Of a stretch of DNA of 63,877 bases, positions 1 to 9,230 are shown piece after piece. Position 1 is the stretch's first letter; every line of letters starts with the position of its first letter. This stretch comes from Pseudomonadota bacterium (GTDB lineage Bacteria; Pseudomonadota; Alphaproteobacteria; Paracaedibacterales; CAITNM01), in the NCBI GenBank assembly GCA_018062345.1, contig JAGOSL010000008.1, positions 1-63,877 of the forward strand. The letters are read 5' to 3'. The position numbers were made by a program, and so were the translations under genes. The notes beneath the pieces are model-generated. The model did no database searches. It was given only the letters and a program-made list of their open reading frames with translations, and was not told the DNA's origin.

Positions 1-766
1 GAAAATCAAAAAATTCAAAATCTTCACCTTGCCTGAGACCAGCTTGCTGTAGTGCATTTAAAAATCCTTCGGAAATTTCGTCAGATTCTCCAGCCCTGTG
101 TGCAGTAGGGCTTCTGCCAGTGCGTGGGCCGTTAGTAATTAATATTTTCCAACCAGTTTGCTTTTGAAAATTTACCAACTGATCAGCAAGATCACGAGCG
201 TTATCAGCAGTAAAATTCTTCCAACCACCTTCTGGGGTTTCAGCATCACCACCTAAAATTACACCAACTTTAGCGTCGTGCAGAGAAATGGTAGACGTGT
301 CTTCTGCAGCTAGCGCTTCCTTTGACATTGTGTGCAAAACACCTTGGGTTGGAATTAGGGTTAGGTTGTTAACTATTGCAATATTTTGAATAATTTCATT
401 GATTGCGTGCTCTGGCATGGTGATATAGATATCGCGCAATTCATTCATGGCACCAAACCACTGATGTGTGCACAGCAGAACTTTTACATGTGCTGGGATT
501 ATTTGTGATTGGAGGAGAGTAATACCAAATTGACCGACGGTTACTATGACAGATTGTTCAGTAAGATCTAAATCAGAGAACTTGGCGTTTGGCCTGTTAT
601 CAATTTGGGCTGTTGGTTGAGCTTTCATGATTTGATTGGTGACAGCACTAACCATAGCGACTTCACCCACTTTAGTTGGATCGTATGCCGCGTAAACTTT
701 TAAGGGATGATCGCAAGCAAAGCTTACCGACAAAAAAGTTATTATGAGAAGAAGAATTTTTTTCAT
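1..766 (-). CDS. Secreted protein, ELM1-like (PF06258-like), 3' end cut by window edge
   Basis: An open frame runs from ATG at 766 to the left edge without a stop, about 255 residues seen. The N-terminus (MKKILLLIITFLSVSFACDH) is a typical Sec signal peptide, with a Cys near the cleavage site. The visible middle contains VGVILGGDAETPEGGW and a following ILITNGPRTGRSP segment. These recall the glycine-rich and Thr-Ser/Asn-Arg-Arg-Thr segments of the ELM1/DUF1022 family, putative nucleotide-sugar-dependent enzymes. That assignment is by eye and weak, and a signal peptide is unusual for the family. It starts 2 bases after the bamE stop and is therefore probably the distal gene of the bamF-bamE run. 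The role is unknown. Confidence 0.55.
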   Translation of the reverse strand, partial: MKKILLLIITFLSVSFACDHPLKVYAAYDPTKVGEVAMVSAVTNQIMKAQPTAQIDNRPNAKFSDLDLTEQSVIVTVGQFGITLLQSQIIPAHVKVLLCTHQWFGAMNELRDIYITMPEHAINEIIQNIAIVNNLTLIPTQGVLHTMSKEALAAEDTSTISLHDAKVGVILGGDAETPEGGWKNFTADNARDLADQLVNFQKQTGWKILITNGPRTGRSPTAHRAGESDEISEGFLNALQQAGLRQGEDFEFFDF

Positions 767-768
767 AT

Positions 769-1230
769 CTATTTATCACTCTTCTTAGGATCAAGGCTGT
801 ATTTACCAAAATTACCAAAAACATCACGCATCACAGAGCTTTCATAACCTGTGGTTGGAGTGCGCTCTTTTGATGGGGTGATTTTTTCACCTTGTATACC
901 TTTTTGTTGATTAAGACCACGTACGATACCTTGGTCATCTAAAGTGACCCTTACAACTAGCTGGTCAGTAACTTTGGGAGTTAAAAATGATGTCGTTTCT
1001 GTTTTTCTGTATACATAGTACCAGTTTGTCCATTTTTTCCCCTCTACAGGGAATAAAGAAGTAGTGGAAGGGCTTCCTAAAACATCTTGCACGGTTTCTT
1101 GAGTGCTAACATCCACTTGAATTTTATCAAATTGAACTTCTTCTGGGTTAAATCCTCTGTGATCTATAGTTGGATAACACCCAACAAGAATAACAGTGGT
1201 CAAAATCCATAAAAAATTACGCGATTTCAT
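769..1230 (-). CDS. bamE: Outer membrane assembly lipoprotein BamE (SmpA/OmlA)
   Basis: About 153 residues. BamE is an accessory lipoprotein of the BAM complex that inserts beta-barrel proteins into the outer membrane. The N-terminus has a lipoprotein signal ending in LVGC, so Cys is residue 18 from the chosen start. The SmpA core follows: NPEEVQFDKIQVDVSTQETV, then VLGSPSTTSLF and a WYYVYRKTE strand, matching the usual 'GxPs... WyY' pattern. ATG at 1230 is chosen because GGAGGG lies 6-7 bases upstream and the lipobox then sits at the right distance; an ATG 36 bases further upstream lies inside glyS. It follows glyS with a one-base gap, so the two are probably cotranscribed. The acidic/basic C-terminal tail beyond the domain is unremarkable. 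Confidence 0.85.
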   Translation of the reverse strand: MKSRNFLWILTTVILVGCYPTIDHRGFNPEEVQFDKIQVDVSTQETVQDVLGSPSTTSLFPVEGKKWTNWYYVYRKTETTSFLTPKVTDQLVVRVTLDDQGIVRGLNQQKGIQGEKITPSKERTPTTGYESSVMRDVFGNFGKYSLDPKKSDK

Positions 1231-1231
1231 T

Positions 1232-3223
1232 TTAGCCCTCCAGCTTGGAAAAATTTGCAAAAGCATTCAGTGTTGATTGTAGCATTCCTAGCAAATTTAA
1301 ACGATTTTGCTGAATTTTCAAATCATCATCCATGACTTTAACGTGATCAAAAAAATTATCAATAACTGGCTTTAAGTTAGCGACTAATGTCATGGCTTCT
1401 TTAAATACAAATGCTTTGAGGTATTCATCAATTTTTGGTGCTGTTTGCATTAACGCATCATAAAGTGCTTGCTCAGCATCATGCATAAAAAGCTGTGAAT
1501 TTGGTTGGTCAGCTTGAACACCTTTTAAAACACCTGTAACACGTCGATATGCACTAAGAAGAGATTTCCCTGTATCAGTTTGCAGCAAATCTTTTAACGC
1601 GCGTGCACGCTCTACCGTTTGAAAAACATCTTCAAGAGGTTTATCTAGTACTGCGTAAACATGATCCGCTGGCATTTCTGTTTTCAAAAAGGCCGATAAT
1701 CTTTCAGTAATAAAAATGATAACATTTTCAATAACATCTGCCTTCAAAGAAATATCTTGCTGTTGATATGATTGCACAGATTTTTTTAGCCACCCTTGCA
1801 GGGAATTTGATGTGTTTTTCTGCAACATTAATCGGATTATACCAAGCGCACTACGACGCAACCCATATGGATCTTTTGATCCAGAAGGCTTCATGCCAAA
1901 ACCTAAAAAGCCAACCAAGTTATCAATTTTGTCTAATAATGATAACTCCCAACTTACATCGTCAGTTGGGCAATCATCGTTCGCCCCTTGGGGTTGATAA
2001 TACCCTTTAAGAGCAACAGCTATTTCTGATGGTACACCTTGTGCCTTTGCATAAATTTCACCCATAGCACCTTGTAATTCTGGAAACTCACCAACCATTT
2101 GCGTTAGCAAATCACATTTACACAAACGAGCGGCTTGCTTTACTTTAGGGTCGGCTGCACAAAATTCTAGGCGTTGCACCTTTTGGTGCACAGAGCCTAA
2201 ATCAGCATGGAAGATAATATTTTTTAATGCATCAAGTCGACTTTCTAAAGGAACTTTCAGATCTTGATCATAGAAGAATGCGGCGTCACTAAGGCGAGCG
2301 CGAAGTACTCGCTCATAACCAGCGGTCATATGTTCATTAATAGGAACATTCGCAACAAATCCAAAAAATGGAGCGTAATTATTATGGCTCAAAATCGTAA
2401 AATATTTTTGGTGTACGCGCATTGAGGTACTAAGAACCGCGCCTGGAAGGTGCATAAATTGATCATCGATTTTTCCAAGGCCTACAAAAGGATATTCAAC
2501 AAGGCCTGCAACTTCATCAAGCAATGTTTCATCAGCCACAAAAGTTAGCTGACTTGCTTGGCAAATTTTTTGAAGATTAGCCTTAATGACGGAGCGACGC
2601 TCATCAAAATCAAGCATAATATTTGCATCGTTCAGGCTTTGACGATATTGGGCAAAACTTGTAACCGTGATTTGTTTTGGATTTAAAAAGCGATGACCAA
2701 AGGTAAGATTATTTGTTTTTAGACCTGCCGCTGGCACGTCAAAAACAATCTCTTTTCCATCTAAAACACAGCAAATGTTACGAATAGGGCGAACCCATGT
2801 GTGCTGCGCACCAGGCCAACGCATAGAAGTTGACCAAGGCATAGATCGCAGAACATTATCTAATATGGTTGGCAATAATTCATGCAGAGGTTTTCCCTGC
2901 TGCTGGATTTTTGCAAACCAATACCCATTTTCTTGAATTAATTCATTCTGGAGTAATCCGGATGATTTTAAAAATCCTTGCAATGCGGCATCAGGAGCTC
3001 CAACTTTAGGGCCACGTTTTTCTTCCAAAATAGTTTCAGAAAAACTAGCGATATCAGCAACATGTAGCGCCATGCGCCGAGGCCCAATAAAAACTTCAGG
3101 CATGCTGCACTTTAGCTTTAAAATTTCAAATTCATTAGAAAATAACCGCAAAAAATCAATCTTTGCTTGGCGTTGCATGCGTGCTGGAATTTCTTCCATA
3201 AAAATTTCAATACATAATTCCAT
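1232..3223 (-). CDS. glyS: Glycyl-tRNA synthetase beta subunit
   Basis: About 663 residues, close to the usual 680-700 for the beta subunit of the tetrameric bacterial GlyRS, which charges tRNA-Gly together with GlyQ. The start MELCIEIFMEEIPARM is the conserved N-terminal motif of the family (LLxEIxxEEIPA), which supports ATG at 3223 over an upstream ATG that would overlap glyQ. The hallmark KDPYGLRRSALGIIRLML lies in the C-terminal half, in the HD-like domain, followed by the anticodon-binding-like region. It begins 2 bases after the glyQ stop, so the subunits are translationally coupled. No frameshift or missing segment is seen. Confidence 0.97.
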   Translation of the reverse strand: MELCIEIFMEEIPARMQRQAKIDFLRLFSNEFEILKLKCSMPEVFIGPRRMALHVADIASFSETILEEKRGPKVGAPDAALQGFLKSSGLLQNELIQENGYWFAKIQQQGKPLHELLPTILDNVLRSMPWSTSMRWPGAQHTWVRPIRNICCVLDGKEIVFDVPAAGLKTNNLTFGHRFLNPKQITVTSFAQYRQSLNDANIMLDFDERRSVIKANLQKICQASQLTFVADETLLDEVAGLVEYPFVGLGKIDDQFMHLPGAVLSTSMRVHQKYFTILSHNNYAPFFGFVANVPINEHMTAGYERVLRARLSDAAFFYDQDLKVPLESRLDALKNIIFHADLGSVHQKVQRLEFCAADPKVKQAARLCKCDLLTQMVGEFPELQGAMGEIYAKAQGVPSEIAVALKGYYQPQGANDDCPTDDVSWELSLLDKIDNLVGFLGFGMKPSGSKDPYGLRRSALGIIRLMLQKNTSNSLQGWLKKSVQSYQQQDISLKADVIENVIIFITERLSAFLKTEMPADHVYAVLDKPLEDVFQTVERARALKDLLQTDTGKSLLSAYRRVTGVLKGVQADQPNSQLFMHDAEQALYDALMQTAPKIDEYLKAFVFKEAMTLVANLKPVIDNFFDHVKVMDDDLKIQQNRLNLLGMLQSTLNAFANFSKLEG

Positions 3224-3225
3224 GA

Positions 3226-4089
3226 CTAACCTATCCAAGCTTCGCAAGAGGATTTTGCCAAATAACGAACTCTGGCCATATACGCGGCACGCTCAGTTAC
3301 GCTAATAACGCCTCGGGCATTTAACATATTGAATAGGTGGTTTGCTTTTAGGCATTGCTCATAAGCTGGCAAAATTAATTTGTGACCGAGCATAGCTAGG
3401 CATTCCTTTTCCGCATCATTAAAATGGCGCAGCAACATTTCAACATCTGCATATTCAAAATTATAAGCAGAGAATTCTTGCTCTGACCTTAAAAAGACAT
3501 CTCGGTAAGTAAGAGCTTCAGTGCCTGACTTGCCATTCCAATTAATATCAAAATGACTTTCAACGCCTTGAACAATGGTTGCAATTCGCTCAAGACCATA
3601 GGTAAGTTCGACTGGCACAGGGTCACAGGCAATACCACCAACTTGTTGGAAATACGTATATTGCGTGATTTCCATGCCATCACACCAAACTTCCCAACCT
3701 AGCCCTGCAGCACCTAGCGATGGATTTTCCCAGTCATCTTCCACAAAGCGCATATCATGACGATTAAGATCGAAGCCTATAGTTTTCAAACTTTCTAGGT
3801 AAAGCTCTTGAGGATTGACAGGGCAAGGTTTTAGCAAAACTTGAAATTGATAATACAACTGCGTGCGGTTAGGGTTTTCCCCGTACCTGCCATCAGTTGG
3901 CCTGCGGCAGGGTTGTACGTAAGCTGTATTCCAAAGATTTGGCCCAAGGGCTCGAATAAGGGTTGCAGGGTGAGAAGTACCAGCACCGACCTCTAAATCA
4001 TAAGGTTGCAGAATAACGCAACCATAATTTGCCCAATACTGCTGCAGACGCAGAATAATTTCTTGAAAAGAGATGGATTGGTTATTCAT
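3226..4089 (-). CDS. glyQ: Glycyl-tRNA synthetase alpha subunit
   Basis: 287 residues, the normal size for the catalytic alpha subunit of alpha2-beta2 GlyRS. The class II aminoacyl-tRNA synthetase signature is very clear: [20 protein letters not shown] near residue 20 and [20 protein letters not shown] near residue 60, followed by [20 protein letters not shown]. The gene sits between pgi and glyS in one minus-strand run and is 19 bases from pgi. The glyQ-glyS pair marks this as the bacterial tetrameric type rather than the single-chain type. Confidence 0.98.
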   Translation of the reverse strand: MNNQSISFQEIILRLQQYWANYGCVILQPYDLEVGAGTSHPATLIRALGPNLWNTAYVQPCRRPTDGRYGENPNRTQLYYQFQVLLKPCPVNPQELYLESLKTIGFDLNRHDMRFVEDDWENPSLGAAGLGWEVWCDGMEITQYTYFQQVGGIACDPVPVELTYGLERIATIVQGVESHFDINWNGKSGTEALTYRDVFLRSEQEFSAYNFEYADVEMLLRHFNDAEKECLAMLGHKLILPAYEQCLKANHLFNMLNARGVISVTERAAYMARVRYLAKSSCEAWIG

Positions 4090-4108
4090 GCATCATACTT
4101 TCGTTAAA

Positions 4109-5311
4109 TTAACTATTTCTATCATTTAAAAATTTTAAAGCCAATACTTTGCCTTCTTCAACTGCGGGCTGATCGAATGGATTAACATCCCAAATAACAG
4201 AAACCGCCAATGTTTCTAGAACAGTGTTCAGCATTAGCTGGGCTAAATAGTAAGTATTGATTGATGGAATTGTAATTAAGCGCAATGGCAAATCATGAGC
4301 ACGGATTGTTTTATAAGTGGCTCGAAGCTCTGCTTTTAGCAACTCATTTAAGCTATGCCCCGATAATGATTTATACGCTGGATGATCAATATTAAGATCT
4401 GCGACATTGAAATCAATTTTTTGGTCAACTTCGAGAAAAGTAAAAAACTTATCTTGAGGCCCATCCAAATAAAGTTGAAGCTGTGAGTGTTGATCAGTCG
4501 CACCCAAGGCTTGAATGGGGGTTGAGCCAAAACGCTGACCTGCTTTATTTTTTTTTCCTAAACTTTCTGCCCACAGTTGAGCGAACCATGCGCCATACAG
4601 TTTTAGTTTATCTGCATAGGGAAACATAACCGGATGAGTTTTGGTTTTTGCTAGAAAACATGCTGTTTCAATAACTGGACAAGAATCTGATGCGTTTTTA
4701 AAAGCAATAAGCGCATCCTGCGCTCCTTTTCTAAACGCGACCATATCAAGCCCCATCAACAACCCTGACAACATACCAACTTCAGCAAAAACGGCAAAAC
4801 GTCCACCGATCTGTTTATGGTGTGGCACTGTTACTATGTTATTGTTTTTCGCAAAAGTATGCAGAGCATTTCCATCAGTTTGCGTAATGATGACAAGATG
4901 ATCAGCAAGACTTAGCTTTTTATCGTCGTAAATTTTCTTGAATGTCGCAAGCTGTACTAATGTTTCAGCAGTATTTCCAGATTTTGAGACTACTAAAAGT
5001 GCTGTTTTGCTAAAATCAATATTTTTTAAACGTGTGGTTAATCCATCGGGGTCAATGTTATCGAAAAAGATGAATTTTTTGGATGGATTATCTGCCAACG
5101 CATATAACGCTTGGGGCCCCAGGCTTGACCCCCCTGTTCCAAGATGAATAATATGAGAAAATTTTTCTAGCTTTTGAATAGCATCGAGATATTGTTCAGC
5201 AGAAAATGCAGATTCAAGATAGCTGTGAAGAGGTAAATTTGTTACAAACTCAGTGAAATTAGCAGAAAATTTTTGTGATTGCTTTGCAAAATCTAAAGTG
5301 TATTCCAGCAT
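4109..5311 (-). CDS. pgi: Glucose-6-phosphate isomerase
   Basis: 400 residues. It interconverts glucose-6-phosphate and fructose-6-phosphate. Two SIS-type sugar-isomerase lobes are seen: HLGTGGSSLGPQAL near residue 55 and LLVVSKSGNTAETLVQL near residue 105 bind the phosphate. The PGI signature is seen as GGRFAVFAEVGMLSGLLMG near residue 167, the conserved GATDQHSQ near 275, and NPFDQPAVEEGKVLAL near the C-terminus. It is shorter than the usual 445-550 residues but all signature blocks are present, so this is a compact form rather than a fragment. Its ATG overlaps the TAA of the upstream M16 gene by one base (TAATG), which implies coupling. Confidence 0.93.
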   Translation of the reverse strand: MLEYTLDFAKQSQKFSANFTEFVTNLPLHSYLESAFSAEQYLDAIQKLEKFSHIIHLGTGGSSLGPQALYALADNPSKKFIFFDNIDPDGLTTRLKNIDFSKTALLVVSKSGNTAETLVQLATFKKIYDDKKLSLADHLVIITQTDGNALHTFAKNNNIVTVPHHKQIGGRFAVFAEVGMLSGLLMGLDMVAFRKGAQDALIAFKNASDSCPVIETACFLAKTKTHPVMFPYADKLKLYGAWFAQLWAESLGKKNKAGQRFGSTPIQALGATDQHSQLQLYLDGPQDKFFTFLEVDQKIDFNVADLNIDHPAYKSLSGHSLNELLKAELRATYKTIRAHDLPLRLITIPSINTYYLAQLMLNTVLETLAVSVIWDVNPFDQPAVEEGKVLALKFLNDRNS

Positions 5312-6657
5312 TATTGACCTAAAACTTGTTGATAATTGCGCTTTGGCATTTTTCCTTTTGGATAGTTGCGCGCGATAACCACCGGGGGTTGAGATAAAAT
5401 AAGCTTTAGCATTTCTTGAGCTTGCTGCTTTGTGATTTTTTGCAAATAATCCTCGTAATTAGAAACAACCTCTACAGGAAGTCCATTTAGCACGCTCATT
5501 GCCAAAGTTGACAGAAATGCTCCGCCATCCATTGCAAATGTAAACAAATTCAATCTTTCTTTTTTTGCGTTATTGAAATCTTTTTCTAACAAGCCATTTT
5601 TCAGAAATTCACGAAGCTGCTCAAATAAAAATTTTTCTGCTTTTTCAACGCTCATGTCTGGTGAAAGTATCAAACTGAAGGTGAAGCCCATGTCATCCTT
5701 TCCACATTCATAACGGCCGGAAACACCAAGTGCTAGACGCTTCTCTTTGACCATTTGTTTGCGAAGTTTCCTGGAGTCAGTACCTGTTAATGCATCTTCA
5801 AGAACACGCATAGCCAGGTATGCTTCTGGCTGGGTGTTTAAAGTTGGGACTCGATAAAAAATATTAATATAAATGTTCTCAGCTCGTGGATTTTCTTGTT
5901 CTAAAGTTGCTGTTAGACCTTGGCGCTGAGGCTCAGGTATGCGAGAACGCAATGGTAAATCTTGAGAACTGACACCTGAAAAGTATGCCTCAATTTTTGG
6001 CAACACAGACGCCAAATCATAAGGACCTACAATAGCAATTGTTGCATTATTTGGCGCATACCATTTTTTGTAATGATCTTTTAAAGCATCAATAGTATAA
6101 GCTTTTATATGGGTTTCATAGCCGATGGGAAAAATTCCATAAGGGTGGGCGGTATACATGGAACGCTGATAAATTTCGGCAGAACTGCTGAAAGGATGAT
6201 TGCCCAAGCGCATTTGTCGCTCTTCTATAACAACTTTTTGTTCAGGCAAAAACTCTTCTTCTTTTAAATCCAAATTTTTCATGCGATCAGCTTCTATATC
6301 AAGCGCGATTTCTAAATATTCAGCAGGGATAGAAAAACTATAAACTGTCGTATCAAAACTTGTTTGTGCGTTAAACTCTCCTCCGCATTTGTTAAGAATG
6401 CTATCAATCTCACCTTTGGGGTATTTTGATGATCCTTTAAACATCATATGTTCTAGCATGTGCGATAAACCGACCAAATGAAACGGGTCATCAGCCGTTC
6501 CTACGTCATATTTTGTAAAAACACTCACCGAAGGTAACAAAGGATTCTGAAAAACAATAACTTTTAAACCATTAGATAAAGTGGCTGTTTGAGGAACGAT
6601 TTTTGAATATAACGAACCAAAATAAAAAACTAGAAACAGCGCTAAAATATACTTCAT
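5311..6657 (-). CDS. M16 zinc metallopeptidase, catalytic partner
   Basis: 448 residues with an N-terminal signal peptide (MKYILALFLVFYFGSLYS), so probably periplasmic. The inverted zinc motif HxxEH is present as HMLEHMMFKGS near residue 70, with the distal Glu in a LPEQKVVIEERQMRLGN stretch near 140. This is a full two-lobe M16B protein like the processing-protease beta subunit and PqqL-like enzymes of Proteobacteria. It overlaps the upstream M16 homologue by 4 bases. The active/inactive pair next to a DUF3035 lipoprotein is a conserved alphaproteobacterial arrangement. Natural substrates are unknown; turnover of peptides or signal peptides in the periplasm is the usual guess. Confidence 0.93.
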   Translation of the reverse strand: MKYILALFLVFYFGSLYSKIVPQTATLSNGLKVIVFQNPLLPSVSVFTKYDVGTADDPFHLVGLSHMLEHMMFKGSSKYPKGEIDSILNKCGGEFNAQTSFDTTVYSFSIPAEYLEIALDIEADRMKNLDLKEEEFLPEQKVVIEERQMRLGNHPFSSSAEIYQRSMYTAHPYGIFPIGYETHIKAYTIDALKDHYKKWYAPNNATIAIVGPYDLASVLPKIEAYFSGVSSQDLPLRSRIPEPQRQGLTATLEQENPRAENIYINIFYRVPTLNTQPEAYLAMRVLEDALTGTDSRKLRKQMVKEKRLALGVSGRYECGKDDMGFTFSLILSPDMSVEKAEKFLFEQLREFLKNGLLEKDFNNAKKERLNLFTFAMDGGAFLSTLAMSVLNGLPVEVVSNYEDYLQKITKQQAQEMLKLILSQPPVVIARNYPKGKMPKRNYQQVLGQ

Positions 6658-7955
6658 TTGCCCACCGTGAACACAATAAATTGGTCTAGCTTTAGAAACT
6701 TTTTAAAAGCATCATTTACTTCCTCGGGTGTTAACGCTGAGATTTTTTCAATAACTATATTATGAAAATCTACTGGGCGATCTTCTCGCTGAGATTTTAT
6801 TAATCTAGCAGCGATATGACCTGTAGACTCAAAAGATCTTTTATAACTTCCAAGAAAACTTTTTTTGACAGTTTCGACTAAATCTGCAGAAAAACCATTT
6901 TTGCATACATCGGCCAAAGCTTCTTTAATTACTTCTAAAGCACGCTCTTCTGTTTCTGATTGAGTAGACGTTGCAACACAGAAGAGGTTGGCATGATCCT
7001 GCATCAAAAAACCCGCTCCGATACCATAAGTTAAGCCTTTTTCCGTGCGAATTTTTTGCCATAACACACCTATACCAGGATTACTTAAACAACCCACTGC
7101 AATTTGTAATGCAAAAAAATCTGGATGGTGACAATCTATTCCTTCATGCACTATTCGAATGACAGTCTGAGGCACTGGAAAAGCCTGCGTATACTTTTTG
7201 TAAGGACCTGCTATTTTTACATTTTCCGGCAAATGGAAATTGAATGTTTCTGGCAAACTTGTCGTAAAAGCCAAAATTTGTACGGCAAGCTCTTCCTCAT
7301 TGATATCACCACATGCTGAAATAATAAGATTATCTTGAGCGAAATGTGTTTGCATATACGACTTCAAATCAGTGCTGCTGATATTTTTTAAGCTTTTCAG
7401 ATATGTTTCTTGGGAGGTTCCATAAGGGTGTTGGGGCCAAATAGTTTTTTTGACCAATTCACCCAGTTGCATATCTGGTGATTGCATTGATTGCATAGTT
7501 CCAGCAATCATTTCGGCTTTAAAACGATCTATATCACGATTATTAAATTTTGAATGCAAAAGAATGTCTTTAAGCAAATGAAAGAGTTCCGCTAATTTTT
7601 GCGAAGGACATTTACCAACAATAATAAAATCATCATCGGTTGTGCTAAAAGATATGTGCAAATTGTGTTCAAGGCTATAGGCTTGCAATTGTTCGCGCGT
7701 TCTTGAAGCTGTTGCATCCCCCATAGCTTTGGAAAGCAAAGAAACTAGGCATTCTTTATTTTTTGGAGATAGCTTTTCCCCAGCGTTTTTGAAACACAAA
7801 CTAACACTAATTACCCCTATGTCTTTGAACGGGGAAATGCGCACTTTTCTTCCAGCAACACTTAAATCTTTAACAGAAACATTGAAAGTATTTTGTTGGC
7901 CCGCAAATAAAAGAGTGCTTAAGAATAAAACTCCCAGAATGATATTTTTTATCAT
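6654..7955 (-). CDS. M16 peptidase-like protein, non-catalytic partner
   Basis: 433 residues, signal peptide MIKNIILGVLFLSTLLFAG. It has the M16 fold pattern, including the second-lobe motif LWQKIRTEKGLTYGIGAGF near residue 300, which corresponds to the conserved Arg-Tyr substrate-binding segment. The HxxEH zinc motif is absent: the equivalent place reads LVSLLSKAMGDATASRT. It is therefore the non-catalytic subunit, as in alpha/beta M16 heterodimers where the alpha subunit binds substrate through a glycine-rich loop. It overlaps the bamF-like gene upstream and the catalytic M16 gene downstream by 4 bases each (ATGA), so equimolar production of the pair is likely. Confidence 0.9.
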   Translation of the reverse strand: MIKNIILGVLFLSTLLFAGQQNTFNVSVKDLSVAGRKVRISPFKDIGVISVSLCFKNAGEKLSPKNKECLVSLLSKAMGDATASRTREQLQAYSLEHNLHISFSTTDDDFIIVGKCPSQKLAELFHLLKDILLHSKFNNRDIDRFKAEMIAGTMQSMQSPDMQLGELVKKTIWPQHPYGTSQETYLKSLKNISSTDLKSYMQTHFAQDNLIISACGDINEEELAVQILAFTTSLPETFNFHLPENVKIAGPYKKYTQAFPVPQTVIRIVHEGIDCHHPDFFALQIAVGCLSNPGIGVLWQKIRTEKGLTYGIGAGFLMQDHANLFCVATSTQSETEERALEVIKEALADVCKNGFSADLVETVKKSFLGSYKRSFESTGHIAARLIKSQREDRPVDFHNIVIEKISALTPEEVNDAFKKFLKLDQFIVFTVGK

Positions 7956-8557
7956 CTGCTTTCTCTAAGTTCCTCTATTCTATCTGCATCAATTACGCCT
8001 TTTCTTTCTTGTTCTACTGCATTTTGCTTCATATCACTTTCGACTTTTTCTTCTAAACTTTCGTGATGTTCAGACGACTCATTTTTGAGTTGATCCTTTA
8101 ATTTTTCTACTGGTCTCTCTTGCTTTGCAGTATTGCTGTTATTGATTGATTTAGCATTTTGAGTAAACTCTTTTTTCCAGGCACTGAGTTTTTTATCTAG
8201 CGCACTATCGCCCTCTTCTTCTGCTTCTTGATCTATTTTTTCGCGAATAGAGTCGTCACCAGAGCCAACTTTATCTTTTAAAGCTTGCTGGCTAGCTTCT
8301 GAAATCACTGCCTGTGATTCACCCCCACCAACGACCAACTTAGCTTTTTCGGCTGATGGATTTAGAGCTACACTTTTGCCATCCTTATCCTTACTACGAG
8401 GCGGCATAAGTTTATAGTTTGGAGGCACTTCTAGAGGATCATTTTGCTTAATGTTAAATTCATCAGCTTGGTAATGGTCCATGCCTAGGGTGCTTTTGAC
8501 ACTTTCACAGGCTGTCAATACTAAGGCTAATCCAATTAAAATCAGTGTATTCTGCAT
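7952..8557 (-). CDS. DUF3035 lipoprotein, BamF-like
   Basis: 201 residues. A lipoprotein signal MQNTLILIGLALVLTAC puts the lipidated Cys at residue 17. The segment after it (DEFNIKQNDPLEVPPNYKLMPPR) is the DUF3035 signature, 'DEF... PL.vPP.f.LpPP', found in the alphaproteobacterial BAM accessory subunit called BamF in Caulobacter. The remaining two thirds are highly charged (Glu, Lys, Ser, Gln) and probably disordered or coiled coil. It is the first gene of the run that includes the two M16 peptidases, pgi and glyQS. A BAM-related role is inferred from the family, not from the sequence alone. Confidence 0.8.
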   Translation of the reverse strand: MQNTLILIGLALVLTACESVKSTLGMDHYQADEFNIKQNDPLEVPPNYKLMPPRSKDKDGKSVALNPSAEKAKLVVGGGESQAVISEASQQALKDKVGSGDDSIREKIDQEAEEEGDSALDKKLSAWKKEFTQNAKSINNSNTAKQERPVEKLKDQLKNESSEHHESLEEKVESDMKQNAVEQERKGVIDADRIEELRESR

Positions 8558-8597
8558 ACAAACTATGGTGATATCTTGCTGTCTACAATGTAAGAAA

Positions 8598-8614
8598 GGC
8601 TTTTGAAAAAAGCA
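8598..8614 (-). terminator. Possible weak intrinsic terminator of rpiB
   Basis: Downstream of rpiB, read on the minus strand, there is a short GCTTTT/AAAAGC hairpin with a three-base loop, followed by CCTTTCTT. The stem is only 6 pairs and AT-rich, so this is tentative. It lies between rpiB and the bamF-like gene. Confidence 0.3.
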
Positions 8615-8666
8615 AGTTGTTTCCCGTTATAGATACACAGACAAGTAAATAAACTTTAGATACTAC

Positions 8667-9098
8667 TTAATCAATAGTTTTTACCCGTTGTTCATGGCGA
8701 GTTCCAATTTCAAATGCTGTTAATAGAAAGACTTGGATCATTTCTAGAACCTCATCAAAAGTTGTATAATCTGCAGCAATACATAAAATATTTGCATTGT
8801 TGTGACTGCGCGCGCTGCTTGCCATATATTTATTCAAGCACAGCGCTGCATAGATGTTTTTATACCGGTTTGCCGCAATCGACACCCCAATGCCACTGCG
8901 ACAAATGACGATACCAAAATCCGCTTCATGGGCTTGAACTTTTTCAGCTACCGCTTGAGCGAATTCAGCGTAATTCGAACTTTCTTCGTTGAATGCCCCA
9001 ACGTCAATCCATTGATTCACCAATTCATTAGAAATAGCGCTTTTTATTTTTTCTTTAAGAGCATAACCTCCGTGGTCTGACCCAATTGCAATACGCAT
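8667..9098 (-). CDS. rpiB: Ribose-5-phosphate isomerase B
   Basis: 143 residues from the chosen ATG. It interconverts ribose-5-phosphate and ribulose-5-phosphate in the non-oxidative pentose phosphate pathway. Motifs: MRIAIGSDHGGYALKEKI at the N-terminus, the catalytic Cys in ICRSGIGVSIAANRYKNI near residue 65, and SARSHNNANILCIAADY near residue 95. The start at 9098 is chosen because the protein then begins exactly at the conserved IAIGSDHGG strand, with a GGG 8 bases upstream. In-frame ATGs 12 and 33 bases further upstream would add a non-conserved extension. It is divergent from uvrA. Confidence 0.94.
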   Translation of the reverse strand: MRIAIGSDHGGYALKEKIKSAISNELVNQWIDVGAFNEESSNYAEFAQAVAEKVQAHEADFGIVICRSGIGVSIAANRYKNIYAALCLNKYMASSARSHNNANILCIAADYTTFDEVLEMIQVFLLTAFEIGTRHEQRVKTID

Positions 9099-9230
9099 AA
9101 TATTACCCATTCTAAAATGTTGCTTGTGCAAGTAATTTGTACTAATCTTGCTAGTGTTTTGTGAAAATATGCTGTTTTTTAATTAGCAGCTTTAATATAC
9201 CCTACAAATTTTTTAATAAAATGGTCAATC

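Noticed and set aside
6654-7955. Missing HxxEH in the second M16 peptidase as a sign of decay
   Set aside because: Pairing of an active and an inactive M16 subunit is the usual arrangement, and the substrate-binding segments are kept.
9099-9230. LexA/SOS operator upstream of uvrA
   Set aside because: I searched by eye for GTTC-N7-GTTC or GAAC-type boxes and found none; only a weak AT-rich promoter-like stretch.
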